From Lysinibacillus contaminans (GTDB lineage: Bacteria > Bacillota > Bacilli > Bacillales_A > Planococcaceae): a stretch of 64,000 nucleotides of DNA. Position numbers and translations under genes: made by a program. Location of the stretch: the NCBI RefSeq assembly GCF_001278945.1, contig NZ_LGRV01000003.1, forward strand, positions 434,001 through 498,000. Reading direction: 5' to 3'. Positions 9,460-19,870 of the stretch are shown here, one piece after another. Numbering within the stretch: position 1 is the stretch's first letter; each line of letters begins with the position of its first letter. The notes beneath the pieces were generated by a model. It searched no databases. It had not been told where the DNA came from and saw only the letters and a program-made list of their open reading frames with translations.

Positions 9460-10254
9460 TTATTTTATAGGTGCATAAATTTCTAAAAATACACGTTCAA
9501 GTCCTTCTTCATAAGTGGTAAGTAGTAGATTTATATAAACTAGCCCCAAAAGTTCATACCCTTTTTCTAGTGCTATTTTTCTTAAACTAGCTTCCACGTT
9601 ATGATCAATATTTTTTCCACCAGTTGACCATCTTCCATTTTCAATAACTGTATAAATACATTTTGGATGAGATAGAATTTCACCTTCTACTTCTTTATCA
9701 AGTGCTTCTACTTTTCTTACAATTATAAACTTATCTTTTATAATTCCTTCTTCATTGAAACGTATGACTCTTCTTATAGATGTTAGGGTAACTGCTTTTT
9801 TTAAGCTGTCTGTGCTCTTTTTTAGAGTTTCATATTCATCATACGCAGTAAAATGTTCTATTTCTCCTTTTATTTCTAAAGGCTTCATTTCTTTTACTGT
9901 ATATTCTCCTAAGGATTGTTTGATTTTTTCACAATCTTTTTTTACGATCTGAATCTTTTTTAAAAGAAGCTTTTTATATTCTATTTCCTCTAAAACAACT
10001 TGTTCTTTCTCTTCTAATAATGATTTTATGCCCTCTATACTCTTGCTTTTTCTTAATTCCTGGATTTTTTTAATTTCAATATCAATTTCTCTATAGAAAT
10101 TTACTGTTGTTATATCATATATATCAAAATGATTATATTTTCTATACCCATTCTCAATATTTTGCTTAGGCTTTACTAATTCCTTTTCTTCATAAAATTT
10201 TAAGGTATCTCTAGATACACCTAAAAATTTTGCGACTTGTCCAATTGTGTACAT
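9460..10254 (-). CDS. MerR-family transcriptional regulator with effector-binding C-terminus
   Basis: 264 residues. The N-terminus MYTIGQVAKFLGVSRDTLKFYE is a MerR winged HTH with the typical arginine/tyrosine wing (NGYRKYNHFD). A lysine-rich dimerisation coiled coil spans about 75-125. The rest resembles the GyrI/BmrR-like effector-binding fold, with no metal-binding cysteine cluster visible, so a drug or small organic ligand is more likely than a metal. Start chosen at 10254, five bases after AAAGGAGAG; the frame is open 15 codons further without a better site. Probably regulates itself and the CPBP gene next to it. AT-rich like its neighbour. Confidence 0.88.
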   Translation of the reverse strand: MYTIGQVAKFLGVSRDTLKFYEEKELVKPKQNIENGYRKYNHFDIYDITTVNFYREIDIEIKKIQELRKSKSIEGIKSLLEEKEQVVLEEIEYKKLLLKKIQIVKKDCEKIKQSLGEYTVKEMKPLEIKGEIEHFTAYDEYETLKKSTDSLKKAVTLTSIRRVIRFNEEGIIKDKFIIVRKVEALDKEVEGEILSHPKCIYTVIENGRWSTGGKNIDHNVEASLRKIALEKGYELLGLVYINLLLTTYEEGLERVFLEIYAPIK

Positions 10255-10674
10255 TATACTCTCCTTTATCATTACTATATATTCTTTATGATGTTTCATA
10301 TTATCGGTACGTCAAAAAACAATAATATAAGTTTTATTATAATTACTAAGTTAGGCATCATAGCTTTTACATTCCTCCAACCTGCCCATTCTTTAAATTA
10401 TTGAATGCTGAAATATTCTTACAATTATTATACTGGGAAATAGTAGAAGGTTGTACGGGAAATTAAAGCCTACATTAGCTAATACCTCGAAGTACTATAG
10501 TGGGGAAAAAATCTTCATGTACAATTACTTTTCATTAATGTTGCAGAGTAAGAATAGATTTTTTCTTTGTAGACAGATCGACTTGGCAAAGTGATGGAAG
10601 TTGCCGTGAAAATTGAAGGATAGTGCGTGTCTTCTTCATTTTCGGTATAATATGCTTCGTGAGGAAGTGAAAAA
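10255..10674. other. Gene-free spacer between the MerR gene and recJ
   Basis: About 420 AT-rich bases. I see no convincing reading frame or RNA structure. The right end carries the recJ promoter candidate. The left end should hold the promoter of the MerR gene, but I could not define it. Confidence 0.5.
10646..10651 (+). promoter_or_regulatory. Candidate -10 element for recJ
   Basis: A perfect TATAAT lies 24 bases before the recJ ATG. No good -35 box is found at the right distance, so this is a partial promoter call. Confidence 0.4.
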
Positions 10675-12993
10675 ATGATTCAACCGAAAAAAAGGTGGCA
10701 AGTAGAACGTCCTGACGAACAACTTGTCCAACAATTACAAAATGACTTACAGCTTTCGGCCATTGCGGCGAAAATTTTAGCAGCACGTGGCTGTGAAACA
10801 TCAGCGCAAGCAGAAAGCATATTAAATATGACGGAAGCAAATATTCATGATCCATATCTTATGCATGGTATGGCTGAAGCGGTGGCACGTATTGAGCAGG
10901 CACTTGAAAATGGAGAGAAAATTTTAGTATATGGAGATTATGATGCGGACGGCGTGACGAGTACGACAGTTATGTTGCATGTGTTACTCGATCTTGGTGC
11001 GGATGTGTCGTTTAAAATTCCGAATCGTTTTTTACATGGCTATGGCCCGAGTGAGGAATTATTCCGTGAGGCACATGCAGAAGGTGTGCAGCTGATTATC
11101 ACGGTCGATAATGGTATTTCTGGTGTAGAGCCAATTCGTGTGGCGAAGGAGCTTGGCATGGATGTCATCGTGACCGATCACCATGAGCCAGGCGAGGAAT
11201 TACCACCAGCTGATGTCATCCTACATCCGCGTATGCCTAAGGGACATTATCCATTTGGCGAGCTTGCGGGTGTTGGTGTAGCGTTTAAGCTGGCGCATGC
11301 CTTATATGGTGAATTACCAGTCCATTTATTAGAATTTGTAGCAATTGGTACGGTTGCAGATTTAGTGCCAATGGTCGATGAAAATCGCTATTTAGTAAAG
11401 CGTGGTATTGAAGAAATGCAACGCTCGCTTAGTCCATGGGTACAAGCAATGTGCGAGGTCTCAAGTGCAGATCAGTCAAAAATCAATGAAGAAACAATCG
11501 GCTTTTACTTTGGTCCACGCTTAAATGCAGTTGGTCGCCTCGGTGAAGCGGCGCCAGGTGTGGGATTACTGATGGCAGAAGATGCTACAAAGGCTACAGC
11601 ACTTGCTAAAAAGTTGAATGCTAGTAATACCGAACGTAAAGATATAGTGAAGGCTATTACAGAGCAGGCGACAGCAATGATTGAAGCGGATGAAAAAATC
11701 CAGAATTCACTTGTATTAGTCGTTGCAGGCGAGGGCTGGAATCCTGGTGTAGTTGGCATTGTTGCATCACGTCTCGTCGAGTTATATTATCGCCCGACAA
11801 TCGTGTTATCGCTAGACCCTGAAAAAGGGACTGCAAAAGGTTCGGCTCGTAGTATTGAAGGATTCCATCTATACAATGAGTTAGCAAAAAACCGTGATAT
11901 TTTGCCGCATTTTGGTGGTCACCCAATGGCAGCGGGAATGACTTTGCCGCTAGAACATGTCGATGAACTGCGCACACGACTTGATGCACAGGCTAGGGCT
12001 TGTTTAACTGAGGAACAATTAACGCCGGTACTAAACATTGATATTCCACTAAAAATTGATGAAATTTCAACAGATGCAATTGAAGAAATTGCAAAGCTAG
12101 GCCCATTTGGTACGGATTTCCCGAAACCAGTGTATGTGCTAGAAAACGTAGAAATTGCATCCATGCGTAAAATAGGTGCTGCAGAAAATCATATTAAAAT
12201 GGAATTAACAGATGGCTTTGAAAAATTGGATAGTGTTGGGTTTAATAAAGGACATCTACATGATGAACTATCGTATGGTATTAAAGTATCGTTTATTGGG
12301 GATCTTCAAATCAATGAATGGCAAGGTCGTAAAAAGCCACAGTTTATGATTGAGGATGTACAAACGACTGAGTGGCAGTTATTCGATATTCGTGGTATTC
12401 GCCAAACGTCTCGTTGGCTCAATACAGTGCCAAAGGAAGAAGCTGTATTTTTAGCATTTCGCCCTGAAACGATTACATATTATCAATCGCTTTTGGGTGT
12501 TCCAATTTTGCATGTTGATGAGACCCTATCAAATGTGGAGCAAGCGAATTTTATCGTCTTACTCGATTTGCCGTTAAATGTTCAACTGTTAGAAAACGTA
12601 TTGAAAAAAACAGCGCCTTCGCGTATTTATGCACATTTTTATATGCCAGATTCGCAGTATTTCAATGGCATGCCAACGCGCGATCAATTTAGCTGGTATT
12701 ATAAATTTTTGAAAAAACGCCCTTCATTTCCATTGAATGTGCATTTAGATGACCTTGCTAAGCATACAGGTTGGCCACTTGATGCATTAAAATTTATGTC
12801 ACAGGTGTTTTTTGAGTTGGATTTTGTTAGAATGGAGAATGGACTGACGACTGTCAACGAGAATGTGCCAAAACAAGCGCTATCCGATGCACCGTCATAC
12901 AAACAACGTTCCGAACAGATTGATATGGAGCAAAAACTTGTTTATGCTCCTTATATAGAACTAAAGCAATGGTTTGATGAACGGTTAGACTAA
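10675..12993 (+). CDS. recJ: Single-stranded-DNA-specific exonuclease RecJ
   Basis: 772 residues. Degrades single-stranded DNA 5' to 3' in recombination and mismatch/base-excision repair. The DHH phosphoesterase core is intact: [22 protein letters not shown], and [12 protein letters not shown] with the DHH triad. The DHHA1 domain ends with [12 protein letters not shown] further C-terminal domain of roughly 200 residues is typical of Bacillales RecJ. GAGGAAG precedes the ATG. First gene of the recJ-apt unit, as in Bacillus. secDF is not found directly upstream, where I would expect it from Bacillus. Confidence 0.96.
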   Translation: MIQPKKRWQVERPDEQLVQQLQNDLQLSAIAAKILAARGCETSAQAESILNMTEANIHDPYLMHGMAEAVARIEQALENGEKILVYGDYDADGVTSTTVMLHVLLDLGADVSFKIPNRFLHGYGPSEELFREAHAEGVQLIITVDNGISGVEPIRVAKELGMDVIVTDHHEPGEELPPADVILHPRMPKGHYPFGELAGVGVAFKLAHALYGELPVHLLEFVAIGTVADLVPMVDENRYLVKRGIEEMQRSLSPWVQAMCEVSSADQSKINEETIGFYFGPRLNAVGRLGEAAPGVGLLMAEDATKATALAKKLNASNTERKDIVKAITEQATAMIEADEKIQNSLVLVVAGEGWNPGVVGIVASRLVELYYRPTIVLSLDPEKGTAKGSARSIEGFHLYNELAKNRDILPHFGGHPMAAGMTLPLEHVDELRTRLDAQARACLTEEQLTPVLNIDIPLKIDEISTDAIEEIAKLGPFGTDFPKPVYVLENVEIASMRKIGAAENHIKMELTDGFEKLDSVGFNKGHLHDELSYGIKVSFIGDLQINEWQGRKKPQFMIEDVQTTEWQLFDIRGIRQTSRWLNTVPKEEAVFLAFRPETITYYQSLLGVPILHVDETLSNVEQANFIVLLDLPLNVQLLENVLKKTAPSRIYAHFYMPDSQYFNGMPTRDQFSWYYKFLKKRPSFPLNVHLDDLAKHTGWPLDALKFMSQVFFELDFVRMENGLTTVNENVPKQALSDAPSYKQRSEQIDMEQKLVYAPYIELKQWFDERLD

Positions 12994-13019
12994 ACAGGTT
13001 TCGTAGGAGGAACAAACGA

Positions 13020-13532
13020 ATGGATTTAAAGCAATATGTTACAACAGTTGAAAACTGGCCGAAAGAAGGCATTAGTTTCAAAGATATTACAACAATTATG
13101 GATAACGGTCCTGCTTACAAATATGCAACGGACGAAATCGTGAAGTATGCAAAAGAAATAGGTGCTGAAATTATTGTGGGTCCTGAAGCACGTGGGTTCA
13201 TCATTGGTTGCCCAGTCGCTTATGCACTTGAAATTGGTTTCGCACCTGTTCGTAAACCAGGGAAATTACCTCGTGAAGTAATCAGTGCAGACTATGGTCT
13301 TGAATACGGAAGCGACACATTAACAATGCACAAAGATGCCATTAAACCAGGTCAAAAAGTATTAATCTGTGATGATTTACTAGCAACTGGTGGTACAATT
13401 GAAGCAACTGTACGTTTAGTCGAACAATTAGGCGGCGAAGTGGTTGGTTGCGCATTTTTAATCGAATTAACTGAACTAAATGGTCGTGCAAAACTAGGTG
13501 ACTTGAGCATCAAAACATTAATTCAATACTAA
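13020..13532 (+). CDS. apt: Adenine phosphoribosyltransferase
   Basis: 170 residues, normal. Salvages adenine with PRPP to AMP. The start [30 protein letters not shown] N-terminus, the [10 protein letters not shown] hood region and the PRPP loop [12 protein letters not shown] are all present. Strong TAGGAGG ribosome site, 26 bases behind recJ. A terminator follows directly, so it is the last gene of this transcript here. In B. subtilis relA would come next; here psuK-psuG intervene. Confidence 0.97.
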   Translation: MDLKQYVTTVENWPKEGISFKDITTIMDNGPAYKYATDEIVKYAKEIGAEIIVGPEARGFIIGCPVAYALEIGFAPVRKPGKLPREVISADYGLEYGSDTLTMHKDAIKPGQKVLICDDLLATGGTIEATVRLVEQLGGEVVGCAFLIELTELNGRAKLGDLSIKTLIQY

Positions 13533-13533
13533 T

Positions 13534-13580
13534 AAAAAATGGACGTATCTCATAAGAATATGAGATATGTCCATTTTTTT
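13534..13580 (+). terminator. Terminator after apt
   Basis: A long stem AAAAATGGACGTATCTCAT / ATGAGATATGTCCATTTTT with a 6-base loop and a T-run. It may work in both directions. Confidence 0.9.
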
Positions 13581-13582
13581 CA

Positions 13583-13611
13583 TTGACTTCCTAAAAACAA
13601 AAGTTTATAAT
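13583..13611 (+). promoter_or_regulatory. Sigma-A promoter of psuK-psuG
   Basis: TTGACT (13583-13588) and TATAAT (13606-13611) with a 17-base spacer, 28 bases before the psuK ATG. Confidence 0.8.
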
Positions 13612-13639
13612 TCAAACAAATATAATAAAAGGTGATGCT

Positions 13640-14731
13640 ATGAATGAGAGAGAGCAAGCTGTACTTTCACTAATTCGTCAAAATCCGTTTATGTCTCAAC
13701 AAGATATGGCAGATAAGATGAATTTGTCACGTCCAGTACTTGCAAATTTAGTATCGAGTTTAACGAAGCAAGGGAAAATTATCGGTCGTGCTTATATTTT
13801 ACCGGAAGAAAATGAAATCGTTTGCATCGGCGGGGCAAATCTTGACCGAAAGTTTCATGTTAAGGGAACTGTTCAACTCGGAACGTCAAACCCTTCGAGC
13901 TCTACTTCTAGTGTGGGTGGCGTTGGGCGCAATATTGCGGAAAACTTAGGGCGCCTTGGCCATGATGTCACGATGTTAACGACAGCAGGCAAGGATTCTG
14001 ATTGGCAAGCCATTCAAGAAGCTTCTGAAGCTTTTATGAATTTACGTTATGTAGAGCAGCTGCCAGACGCTTCGACAGGCTCGTACACAGCAATAATGGA
14101 TGAACAAGGTGAACTAGCATTAGCGGTTGCCAATATGGATGTTTACGATTTATTAGTGCCATCTCTGTTAAAACAGCATGAGACAATGCTGATGAATGCA
14201 GGATGCTTTATTATTGACCTAAATTGTCCGAAGGAAACAGTGGAATATATTCAAAATATTGCTATAGCAAGAGAAATTCCTTTAGTGATTGTGCCAGTAT
14301 CTTCGCCGAAAATGAATAGATTACCATATTCATTGAAAGGCGTAACATGGTTTATTTGTAACACGGACGAGGCAGAAACAATTGTGGGTCATGCAATACA
14401 TACTGAGAAAGATTATGCAAATGCATTACGACACCTATTGAATGCGGGTATTACTCACGCCGTTATTACAGCAGGAGCAAAAGGTGTCTTTGCGGCAACG
14501 AATGCCATAGGGCCACGCCATTTTGCTGCAAAACAAATCACGAAAATTGAAGATGTAACCGGTGCTGGTGATGCATTTGTCAGCGGAGTAATCCATAGCT
14601 GGTTAACAAAACAACCATTGGAAGCATGTATTGATGCAGGACTAACCAATGCAAAAAATACACTCGCTTCCCCATATACTGTCAGACCAGAATTATCAGA
14701 AGACCTTTTGAAAAATGAAATGGAGGAATAA
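13640..14731 (+). CDS. psuK: Pseudouridine kinase with N-terminal winged HTH
   Basis: 363 residues. PfkB-family kinase that phosphorylates pseudouridine to its 5'-phosphate. Residues 1-55 form a winged HTH ([20 protein letters not shown]), which PsuK/YeiC-like proteins often carry. The kinase part shows [27 protein letters not shown], and the ATP/anion-hole motif [12 protein letters not shown]. It is paired with psuG four bases downstream, which sets the substrate with good confidence. The HTH may allow self-regulation, but this is not shown. Own promoter, bounded by terminators on both sides. Confidence 0.9.
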   Translation: MNEREQAVLSLIRQNPFMSQQDMADKMNLSRPVLANLVSSLTKQGKIIGRAYILPEENEIVCIGGANLDRKFHVKGTVQLGTSNPSSSTSSVGGVGRNIAENLGRLGHDVTMLTTAGKDSDWQAIQEASEAFMNLRYVEQLPDASTGSYTAIMDEQGELALAVANMDVYDLLVPSLLKQHETMLMNAGCFIIDLNCPKETVEYIQNIAIAREIPLVIVPVSSPKMNRLPYSLKGVTWFICNTDEAETIVGHAIHTEKDYANALRHLLNAGITHAVITAGAKGVFAATNAIGPRHFAAKQITKIEDVTGAGDAFVSGVIHSWLTKQPLEACIDAGLTNAKNTLASPYTVRPELSEDLLKNEMEE

Positions 14732-14735
14732 CAAC

Positions 14736-15650
14736 ATGAAAGAATTCATCGTATTATCAGAAGAAGTAAAAGCAGGACAAGAGAAAGGCTTACCAATCGT
14801 TGCCTTAGAATCTACAATCATTTCACACGGTATGCCTTACCCTCAAAATGTAAAAACTGCACGTGAAGTGGAGCAAATTATCCGTGACAATGGTGCGGTT
14901 CCAGCAACAATTGCATTAATCGATGGTAAAATTAAAATTGGTTTATCTGATGAAGAACTAGAAATGTTCGGGAATTCACAAGGTGTTGCAAAAGCTTCTC
15001 GCCGTGACTTAGCATACTTACTAGCAACGAAAAAATTAGGCGCGACAACTGTTGCTGCAACAATGATTTGTGCGGAGTTAGCGGGTATTGAAATCTTCGT
15101 AACAGGTGGTATTGGTGGGGTTCACCGCGGTGCTGAAACAACAATGGACGTTTCTGCTGACCTAGAAGAATTAGCACAAACAAACGTAGCTGTAATTTGT
15201 GCAGGTGCAAAATCAATTCTAGATATCGGCTTAACACTTGAATACCTTGAAACAAAAGGTGTACCAGTTGTTGGTTACGGTACTGAGAAGGTTCCAGCAT
15301 TCTACACACGTGAAAGTGACTTTGATGTTAACTTCCAATTAGATACACCAGAAGATGTGGCAGCGATGTTACATGCTAAATGGGAATTAGGTCTAAAGGG
15401 TGGAGCAGTAATTGCTAATCCAATTCCTGAAGCAGACGCAATGGATCAAGCTTTCATTACAAACATTGTTGAAAAAGCTTTACAAGAAGCAGAAGAAAAC
15501 AACATCCTAGGTAAAAACGTAACGCCATTCTTACTTGGAAAAGTAAAAGAATTAACAGAAGGCAAGAGCCTAGATGCTAATATTGCATTAGTGAAAAACA
15601 ATGCAGTAGTCGGTGCGAAAATCGCTGTTGCATTCAATCAATCAAAATAA
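14736..15650 (+). CDS. psuG: Pseudouridine-5'-phosphate glycosidase
   Basis: 304 residues. Splits pseudouridine 5'-phosphate into uracil and ribose 5-phosphate by breaking the C-glycosidic bond. The family signatures [30 protein letters not shown] and [20 protein letters not shown] are intact. I place the start at the second in-frame ATG, nine bases after GGAGG; the first ATG seven codons upstream overlaps psuK and lacks a site. Forms a two-gene operon with psuK that salvages pseudouridine from RNA turnover. Confidence 0.95.
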   Translation: MKEFIVLSEEVKAGQEKGLPIVALESTIISHGMPYPQNVKTAREVEQIIRDNGAVPATIALIDGKIKIGLSDEELEMFGNSQGVAKASRRDLAYLLATKKLGATTVAATMICAELAGIEIFVTGGIGGVHRGAETTMDVSADLEELAQTNVAVICAGAKSILDIGLTLEYLETKGVPVVGYGTEKVPAFYTRESDFDVNFQLDTPEDVAAMLHAKWELGLKGGAVIANPIPEADAMDQAFITNIVEKALQEAEENNILGKNVTPFLLGKVKELTEGKSLDANIALVKNNAVVGAKIAVAFNQSK

Positions 15651-15661
15651 ACGTATACACA

Positions 15662-15704
15662 AGACCCCCCGCTACGCTTTGAAGTGTAGTGGGGGGTCTT
15701 TTTG
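15662..15704 (+). terminator. Terminator after psuG
   Basis: A GC-rich stem AGACCCCCCGCTAC / GTAGTGGGGGGTCT with one G-T pair, then TTTTTG. Confidence 0.92.
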
Positions 15705-15854
15705 TTCATTTTATAGAAAATTATTTCCAGTTTTCAAACTGTTCACGAGAATAACTAAACTATATGACACAGTCCCTTTACAATAGCCCTCGATGTTTTA
15801 TACAATTGAAGTTATATCTAATCTGAAAAATTTGACGAGCAAGGTGGACATATA

Positions 15855-18050
15855 ATGGCGAAAGAGCAAATTTTGACTCCTCAAGATGTTTTTGATTTAG
15901 TCAAATCCTATATGAATGACGAAAACGTCGCATTCGTAAAAAAAGCATATGAATTAGCAAGGGACGCGCATATTGAGCAGTTCCGTAGCTCTGGCGAACC
16001 GTATATTATTCACCCGGTACAAGTTGCCGGTATTTTAGCTGAACTACAAATGGATCCAGAAACGGTCGCAGCCGGTTTTTTGCATGATGTAGTAGAAGAT
16101 ACAGAGTTTACGCGCGACGACTTAGTGCGTGAATTTGGTGAAGATGTAGCGATGCTCGTTGACGGCGTAACGAAGCTCGGAAAAATAAAATATTTATCGA
16201 AAGAAGCACAGCAGGCGGAAAATCATCGGAAAATGTTTATTGCAATGGCTCAGGATATCCGCGTCATTTTGATTAAACTTGCTGACCGTCTACACAATAT
16301 GCGGACGTTAAAGCATTTGCCTGCTGAAAAACAGCGTCGTATTTCGAAAGAGACCCTTGAAATTTTTGCGCCACTTGCACATCGTCTTGGGATTTCTACG
16401 GTGAAGTGGGAGTTAGAAGATACAGCTCTACGTTACTTAAATCCTCAACAATATTATCGCATTGTAAGTCTTATGAAAAAGAAACGTGATGAGCGCGAGG
16501 CCTATTTAGATAATGTAATGGGCGAAATGAAGTCTCAACTTACTGATGTAGAAATTGATGCGGATATTTATGGGCGCCCTAAGCATATTTATAGTATTTA
16601 TCGCAAGATGGTGTTACAAAAAAAGCAATTTAACGAAATTTATGATTTACTAGCGATTCGTGTGCTCGTTGATAGCATTAAAGATTGTTATGCCGTGTTA
16701 GGAATTGTGCATACACTCTGGAAGCCAATGCCAGGTCGTTTCAAGGACTATATTGCGATGCCAAAACAAAATTTATATCAGTCACTACATACGACTGTGA
16801 TTGGACCTTACGGAGATCCACTTGAGGTGCAAATTCGTACGAAGGAAATGCATCGAATTGCCGAATACGGGATTGCTGCGCACTGGGCATATAAAGAAGG
16901 TAAAAAGGTTGATATTGAGAAGCAAAATGTTGACCAAAAACTGACGTGGTTCCGTGAAATATTAGAATTCCAAAATGAATCTTCAAATGCAGAAGAATTT
17001 ATGGAGTCATTAAAATTCGATTTATTCTCGGATATGGTCTACGTATTTACACCTGAGGGAGATGTCGTTGAATTACCAGCTGGTTCAGTACCAATCGACT
17101 TTGCATACCGTGTGCATTCAGAAGTCGGAAATCGTACAATTGGCGCAAAAATTAACGGCAAAATGGTCACATTGGATACGCCACTTAAAACGGGGGATAT
17201 CATTGAAATTTTAACGTCAAAACAATCCTTTGGCCCAAGCCGTGACTGGTTAAAAATTGCGCAATCATCACAAGCAAAAAATAAAATTAAACAATTTTTC
17301 AAACGTCACCTACGTGAAGACAACATCGTTAAAGGTAAAGAGATGATTGAGAAGGAAATTCGCTCGCAAAGTTATGACATCAAGGAAACATTGTCTGCTG
17401 AAAATCTCAAACGTGTTTGTGACAAACTGAACTATACAAATGAAGAAGATCTATATGCGAATGTCGCTGTGAATGGTATTACAGCACAGCAAGTTGTCAA
17501 TCGTCTTGCTGAAAAACGCCGTAAAGAGCGTGAGCAGGAAGAAGCACTTGAAAAAATTGAACAAAAAATGAAAAATCCAATTCCGCAAAGACGCACGGAA
17601 TCAGGTGTTATTGTGAAAGATATCGAAAATATGCTCATTCGATTATCACGTTGTTGTACACCGGTACCTGGAGATGAAATTGTTGGCTTTATTACAAAGG
17701 GACGTGGGGTTTCAGTCCATCGTTCAGATTGTCCGAACATTCAAGTCGAGGGTGAGCAAGACCGTTTAATCGAAGTAGAATGGGAAGATGGGCTAGCTCC
17801 AGAGAAAAAAGAATATCCTGTTGATATTGAGGTTGCTGCCTTCGATCGTCCAGGCCTTTTAAACGAAGTTATGCATATTGTCAGCGAAACGAAAACAAAT
17901 ATTCTAGCTGTGAGCGGTCGTGCAGATCGTGACAAAATAGCAACCATCCATTTGACGATTTCGATTTCAAATATTTCGCACTTGCATAAAGTCGTGGAAC
18001 GTATTAAACAAATTCCTGATATTTATTCTGTGCAACGTGTTATAAATTAA
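15855..18050 (+). CDS. relA: Bifunctional (p)ppGpp synthetase/hydrolase
   Basis: 731 residues, the long RSH enzyme of Firmicutes. Domains in order: HD hydrolase (about 25-180) with [12 protein letters not shown] and the downstream [14 protein letters not shown], so the degrading side looks active; the synthetase (about 230-360) with the Arg/Lys-rich [18 protein letters not shown] and the pyrophosphate/GTP-site [18 protein letters not shown] (about 390-450); the zinc-finger-like [14 protein letters not shown]; and ACT at the C-terminus. GCAAGGTGG before the ATG. Conserved in the recJ-apt-relA-dtd context. A second, synthetase-only gene (relP) lies at 54 kb. Confidence 0.97.
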   Translation: MAKEQILTPQDVFDLVKSYMNDENVAFVKKAYELARDAHIEQFRSSGEPYIIHPVQVAGILAELQMDPETVAAGFLHDVVEDTEFTRDDLVREFGEDVAMLVDGVTKLGKIKYLSKEAQQAENHRKMFIAMAQDIRVILIKLADRLHNMRTLKHLPAEKQRRISKETLEIFAPLAHRLGISTVKWELEDTALRYLNPQQYYRIVSLMKKKRDEREAYLDNVMGEMKSQLTDVEIDADIYGRPKHIYSIYRKMVLQKKQFNEIYDLLAIRVLVDSIKDCYAVLGIVHTLWKPMPGRFKDYIAMPKQNLYQSLHTTVIGPYGDPLEVQIRTKEMHRIAEYGIAAHWAYKEGKKVDIEKQNVDQKLTWFREILEFQNESSNAEEFMESLKFDLFSDMVYVFTPEGDVVELPAGSVPIDFAYRVHSEVGNRTIGAKINGKMVTLDTPLKTGDIIEILTSKQSFGPSRDWLKIAQSSQAKNKIKQFFKRHLREDNIVKGKEMIEKEIRSQSYDIKETLSAENLKRVCDKLNYTNEEDLYANVAVNGITAQQVVNRLAEKRRKEREQEEALEKIEQKMKNPIPQRRTESGVIVKDIENMLIRLSRCCTPVPGDEIVGFITKGRGVSVHRSDCPNIQVEGEQDRLIEVEWEDGLAPEKKEYPVDIEVAAFDRPGLLNEVMHIVSETKTNILAVSGRADRDKIATIHLTISISNISHLHKVVERIKQIPDIYSVQRVIN

Positions 18051-18146
18051 CCATATTTAGTAGATTAACAAGTGCTGAATAATGGTATGCCAAGCTGTAG
18101 TGGCAACTACATCGAAGTGACTTTAATAGAATTGAGGTTTCAAATA

Positions 18147-18587
18147 ATGAAAGTAGTCTTACAACGCAGTAAAGCAGCATCCGTGACTGTTGATGGAGAA
18201 GTCACGGGCGCAATTGATCGTGGTTATGTACTTCTTGTAGGCATCACGCACGAGGATACAACAGAGGATATTGCCTACCTTGCAAAAAAAATCGCCAATT
18301 TACGTCTTTGGGAAGATGCAGATGGTAAGATGAATCATTCGATTTTAGAGCATGGAGGAGCAATCTTATCTGTCTCACAATTTACCTTGTATGGTGATAC
18401 GAAAAAAGGAAATCGGCCAAGCTTTACAGGTGCGGCAAGACCAGAAATTGCAGAGCCGCTATGGGAGGCTTTCAATGATGCCCTTCGTGAATACGGCTTA
18501 CAAGTTGAAACAGGGATTTTTGGTGCAATGATGGACGTTGCATTTACGAATGATGGCCCTGTTACTATTCTTTTAGAGTCGAAATAA
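18147..18587 (+). CDS. dtd: D-aminoacyl-tRNA deacylase
   Basis: 146 residues. Removes D-amino acids wrongly attached to tRNA. Starts [18 protein letters not shown], with the active-site [19 protein letters not shown] and the C-terminal [11 protein letters not shown] gate motif intact. The ATG at 18147 follows GAGGTT; the longer open frame upstream begins inside the relA spacer and matches nothing in the family. Next to relA as in Bacillus. Confidence 0.96.
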   Translation: MKVVLQRSKAASVTVDGEVTGAIDRGYVLLVGITHEDTTEDIAYLAKKIANLRLWEDADGKMNHSILEHGGAILSVSQFTLYGDTKKGNRPSFTGAARPEIAEPLWEAFNDALREYGLQVETGIFGAMMDVAFTNDGPVTILLESK

Positions 18588-18664
18588 TAACACACTTTAT
18601 GCATTGCCTTCATACACTAAAATAGATTATGGTCATTTTAGCATTAGGAAGGAAGTGCAATTCG

Positions 18665-18880
18665 ATGTCGCAAATGGGGAGTGTTTCAAATCCTTATTTA
18701 TATGAAACAGTAAGAATGCTAGTGGGGCAGCCTATTGTTGTCCAAACGGTGAAAAATGTACAGCAAGGTATGTTAACCTCTGTGTTACCTGATCATATTG
18801 TTGTAGAAGTTTGCCAAGTCCCCTTTTTTATTCGTATGGAAGAAATTGTGTGGGTAACATTAGCTGTGAGAAGAAAATAA
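18665..18880 (+). CDS. DUF2642 (YuzF-like) small protein
   Basis: 71 residues. The core YLYETVRMLVGQPIVVQTVK and VLPDHIVVEV resemble the DUF2642 family as I recall it from YuzF and spore-coat associated proteins of Bacillus. It looks like a small beta-barrel of Sm/SH3 type. The start at 18665 follows GGAAGGAAG. It sits between dtd and a manganese catalase, which may hint at a spore role. Function unproven. Confidence 0.75.
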   Translation: MSQMGSVSNPYLYETVRMLVGQPIVVQTVKNVQQGMLTSVLPDHIVVEVCQVPFFIRMEEIVWVTLAVRRK

Positions 18881-18930
18881 GTGTATAAGTACCTTTATTT
18901 TCACATATTGTGAAAAATGGAGGTGCTTTT

Positions 18931-19824
18931 TTGTTCCAACGAGTGAATAAATTAGTGATCGATTTGCCAGAAGTAGAGTACGGAGATGCGAATGCTGCAA
19001 GTGCTGTCCAAGAGCTGCTAGGTGGAAAGTTTGGCGAAATGTCGACCTTGAATAATTATATGTATCAGTCTTTCAATTTTCGTGGGAAAAAGAAATTGAA
19101 GCCATTTTACGATTTAGTTGCGAGTATTACGGCAGAGGAATTTGGCCATGTAGAGCTTGTTGCCAATACGATTAATTTACTTAATAAGAGTTCTTCATTC
19201 ACCGCACCACCCGATTTAACACCGTTACAAAACGGCAAGGATATGCGTTCAACAGCAGCATTTATTGCCTCTGCTCAAACATCACTCGCGGTCGATTCGA
19301 TGGGGGCACCGTGGACAGGAGCAAATGTATTTACGAGCGGCAATTTAGTCTTGGATTTACTGCATAATTTCTTTTTGGAGTGCGGGGCGAGAACCCATAA
19401 AATGCGTGTGTATGAAATGACGGATCATCCTACGGCAAGAGAGATGATTGGCTATTTACTTGTGCGTGGTGGAACGCATGTGCTTGCTTATGCACGAGCA
19501 ATCGAAATGGCAACAGGGGTAGAGGTCTCAAAGCTAATTCCGATTCCTAATCTCGATAACCGTGTGTTTGACTACGCTCGAAAATATGAGGATATGGGTT
19601 ATGGTAATGTACTTTTCACATGGAATAATGTCGGTGACTATAAAGATATCGACCGTATTTGGAAGGGGACTAATCCACTGTCGGGGGAGCGTTTATATGT
19701 TCAGGAAGGTTCACCAAAGGGCTATGATATCCCAAATTTAGATGACATGCCAGAAGAATTTGCTCCGGGCATTGGGCCAGAAGAGTTTAAAAAAATTGCA
19801 AAGCGCTTACTAGAAAACATGTAA
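18931..19824 (+). CDS. Manganese-containing catalase
   Basis: 297 residues, a four-helix-bundle di-manganese catalase that disproportionates hydrogen peroxide. The N-terminus FQRVNKLVIDLPEVEYG and GGKFGEMSTLNNYMYQSFNF match KatN/CotJC-type proteins. Metal ligands visible are Glu in GEMST, the EEFGHVEL ExxH pair, FFLECGARTHKM and GGTHVLAY. I choose the TTG at 18931, seven bases after GGAGG, because family members begin exactly there; a GTG seven codons upstream overlaps the ribosome site. A bidirectional terminator follows. Such catalases are common in spore coats, but location is not shown here. Confidence 0.92.
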   Translation: MFQRVNKLVIDLPEVEYGDANAASAVQELLGGKFGEMSTLNNYMYQSFNFRGKKKLKPFYDLVASITAEEFGHVELVANTINLLNKSSSFTAPPDLTPLQNGKDMRSTAAFIASAQTSLAVDSMGAPWTGANVFTSGNLVLDLLHNFFLECGARTHKMRVYEMTDHPTAREMIGYLLVRGGTHVLAYARAIEMATGVEVSKLIPIPNLDNRVFDYARKYEDMGYGNVLFTWNNVGDYKDIDRIWKGTNPLSGERLYVQEGSPKGYDIPNLDDMPEEFAPGIGPEEFKKIAKRLLENM

Positions 19825-19863
19825 AAATGAGCACACCACTTTTTGTGGATGTGCTCATTTTCT
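19824..19863. terminator. Bidirectional terminator between catalase and amidase genes
   Basis: Stem AAAATGAGCACA / TGTGCTCATTTT around a 14-base loop with inner CCAC/GTGG pairing. It has A/T tracts on both sides and lies between two convergent genes. Confidence 0.88.
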
Positions 19864-19870
19864 AATTATT

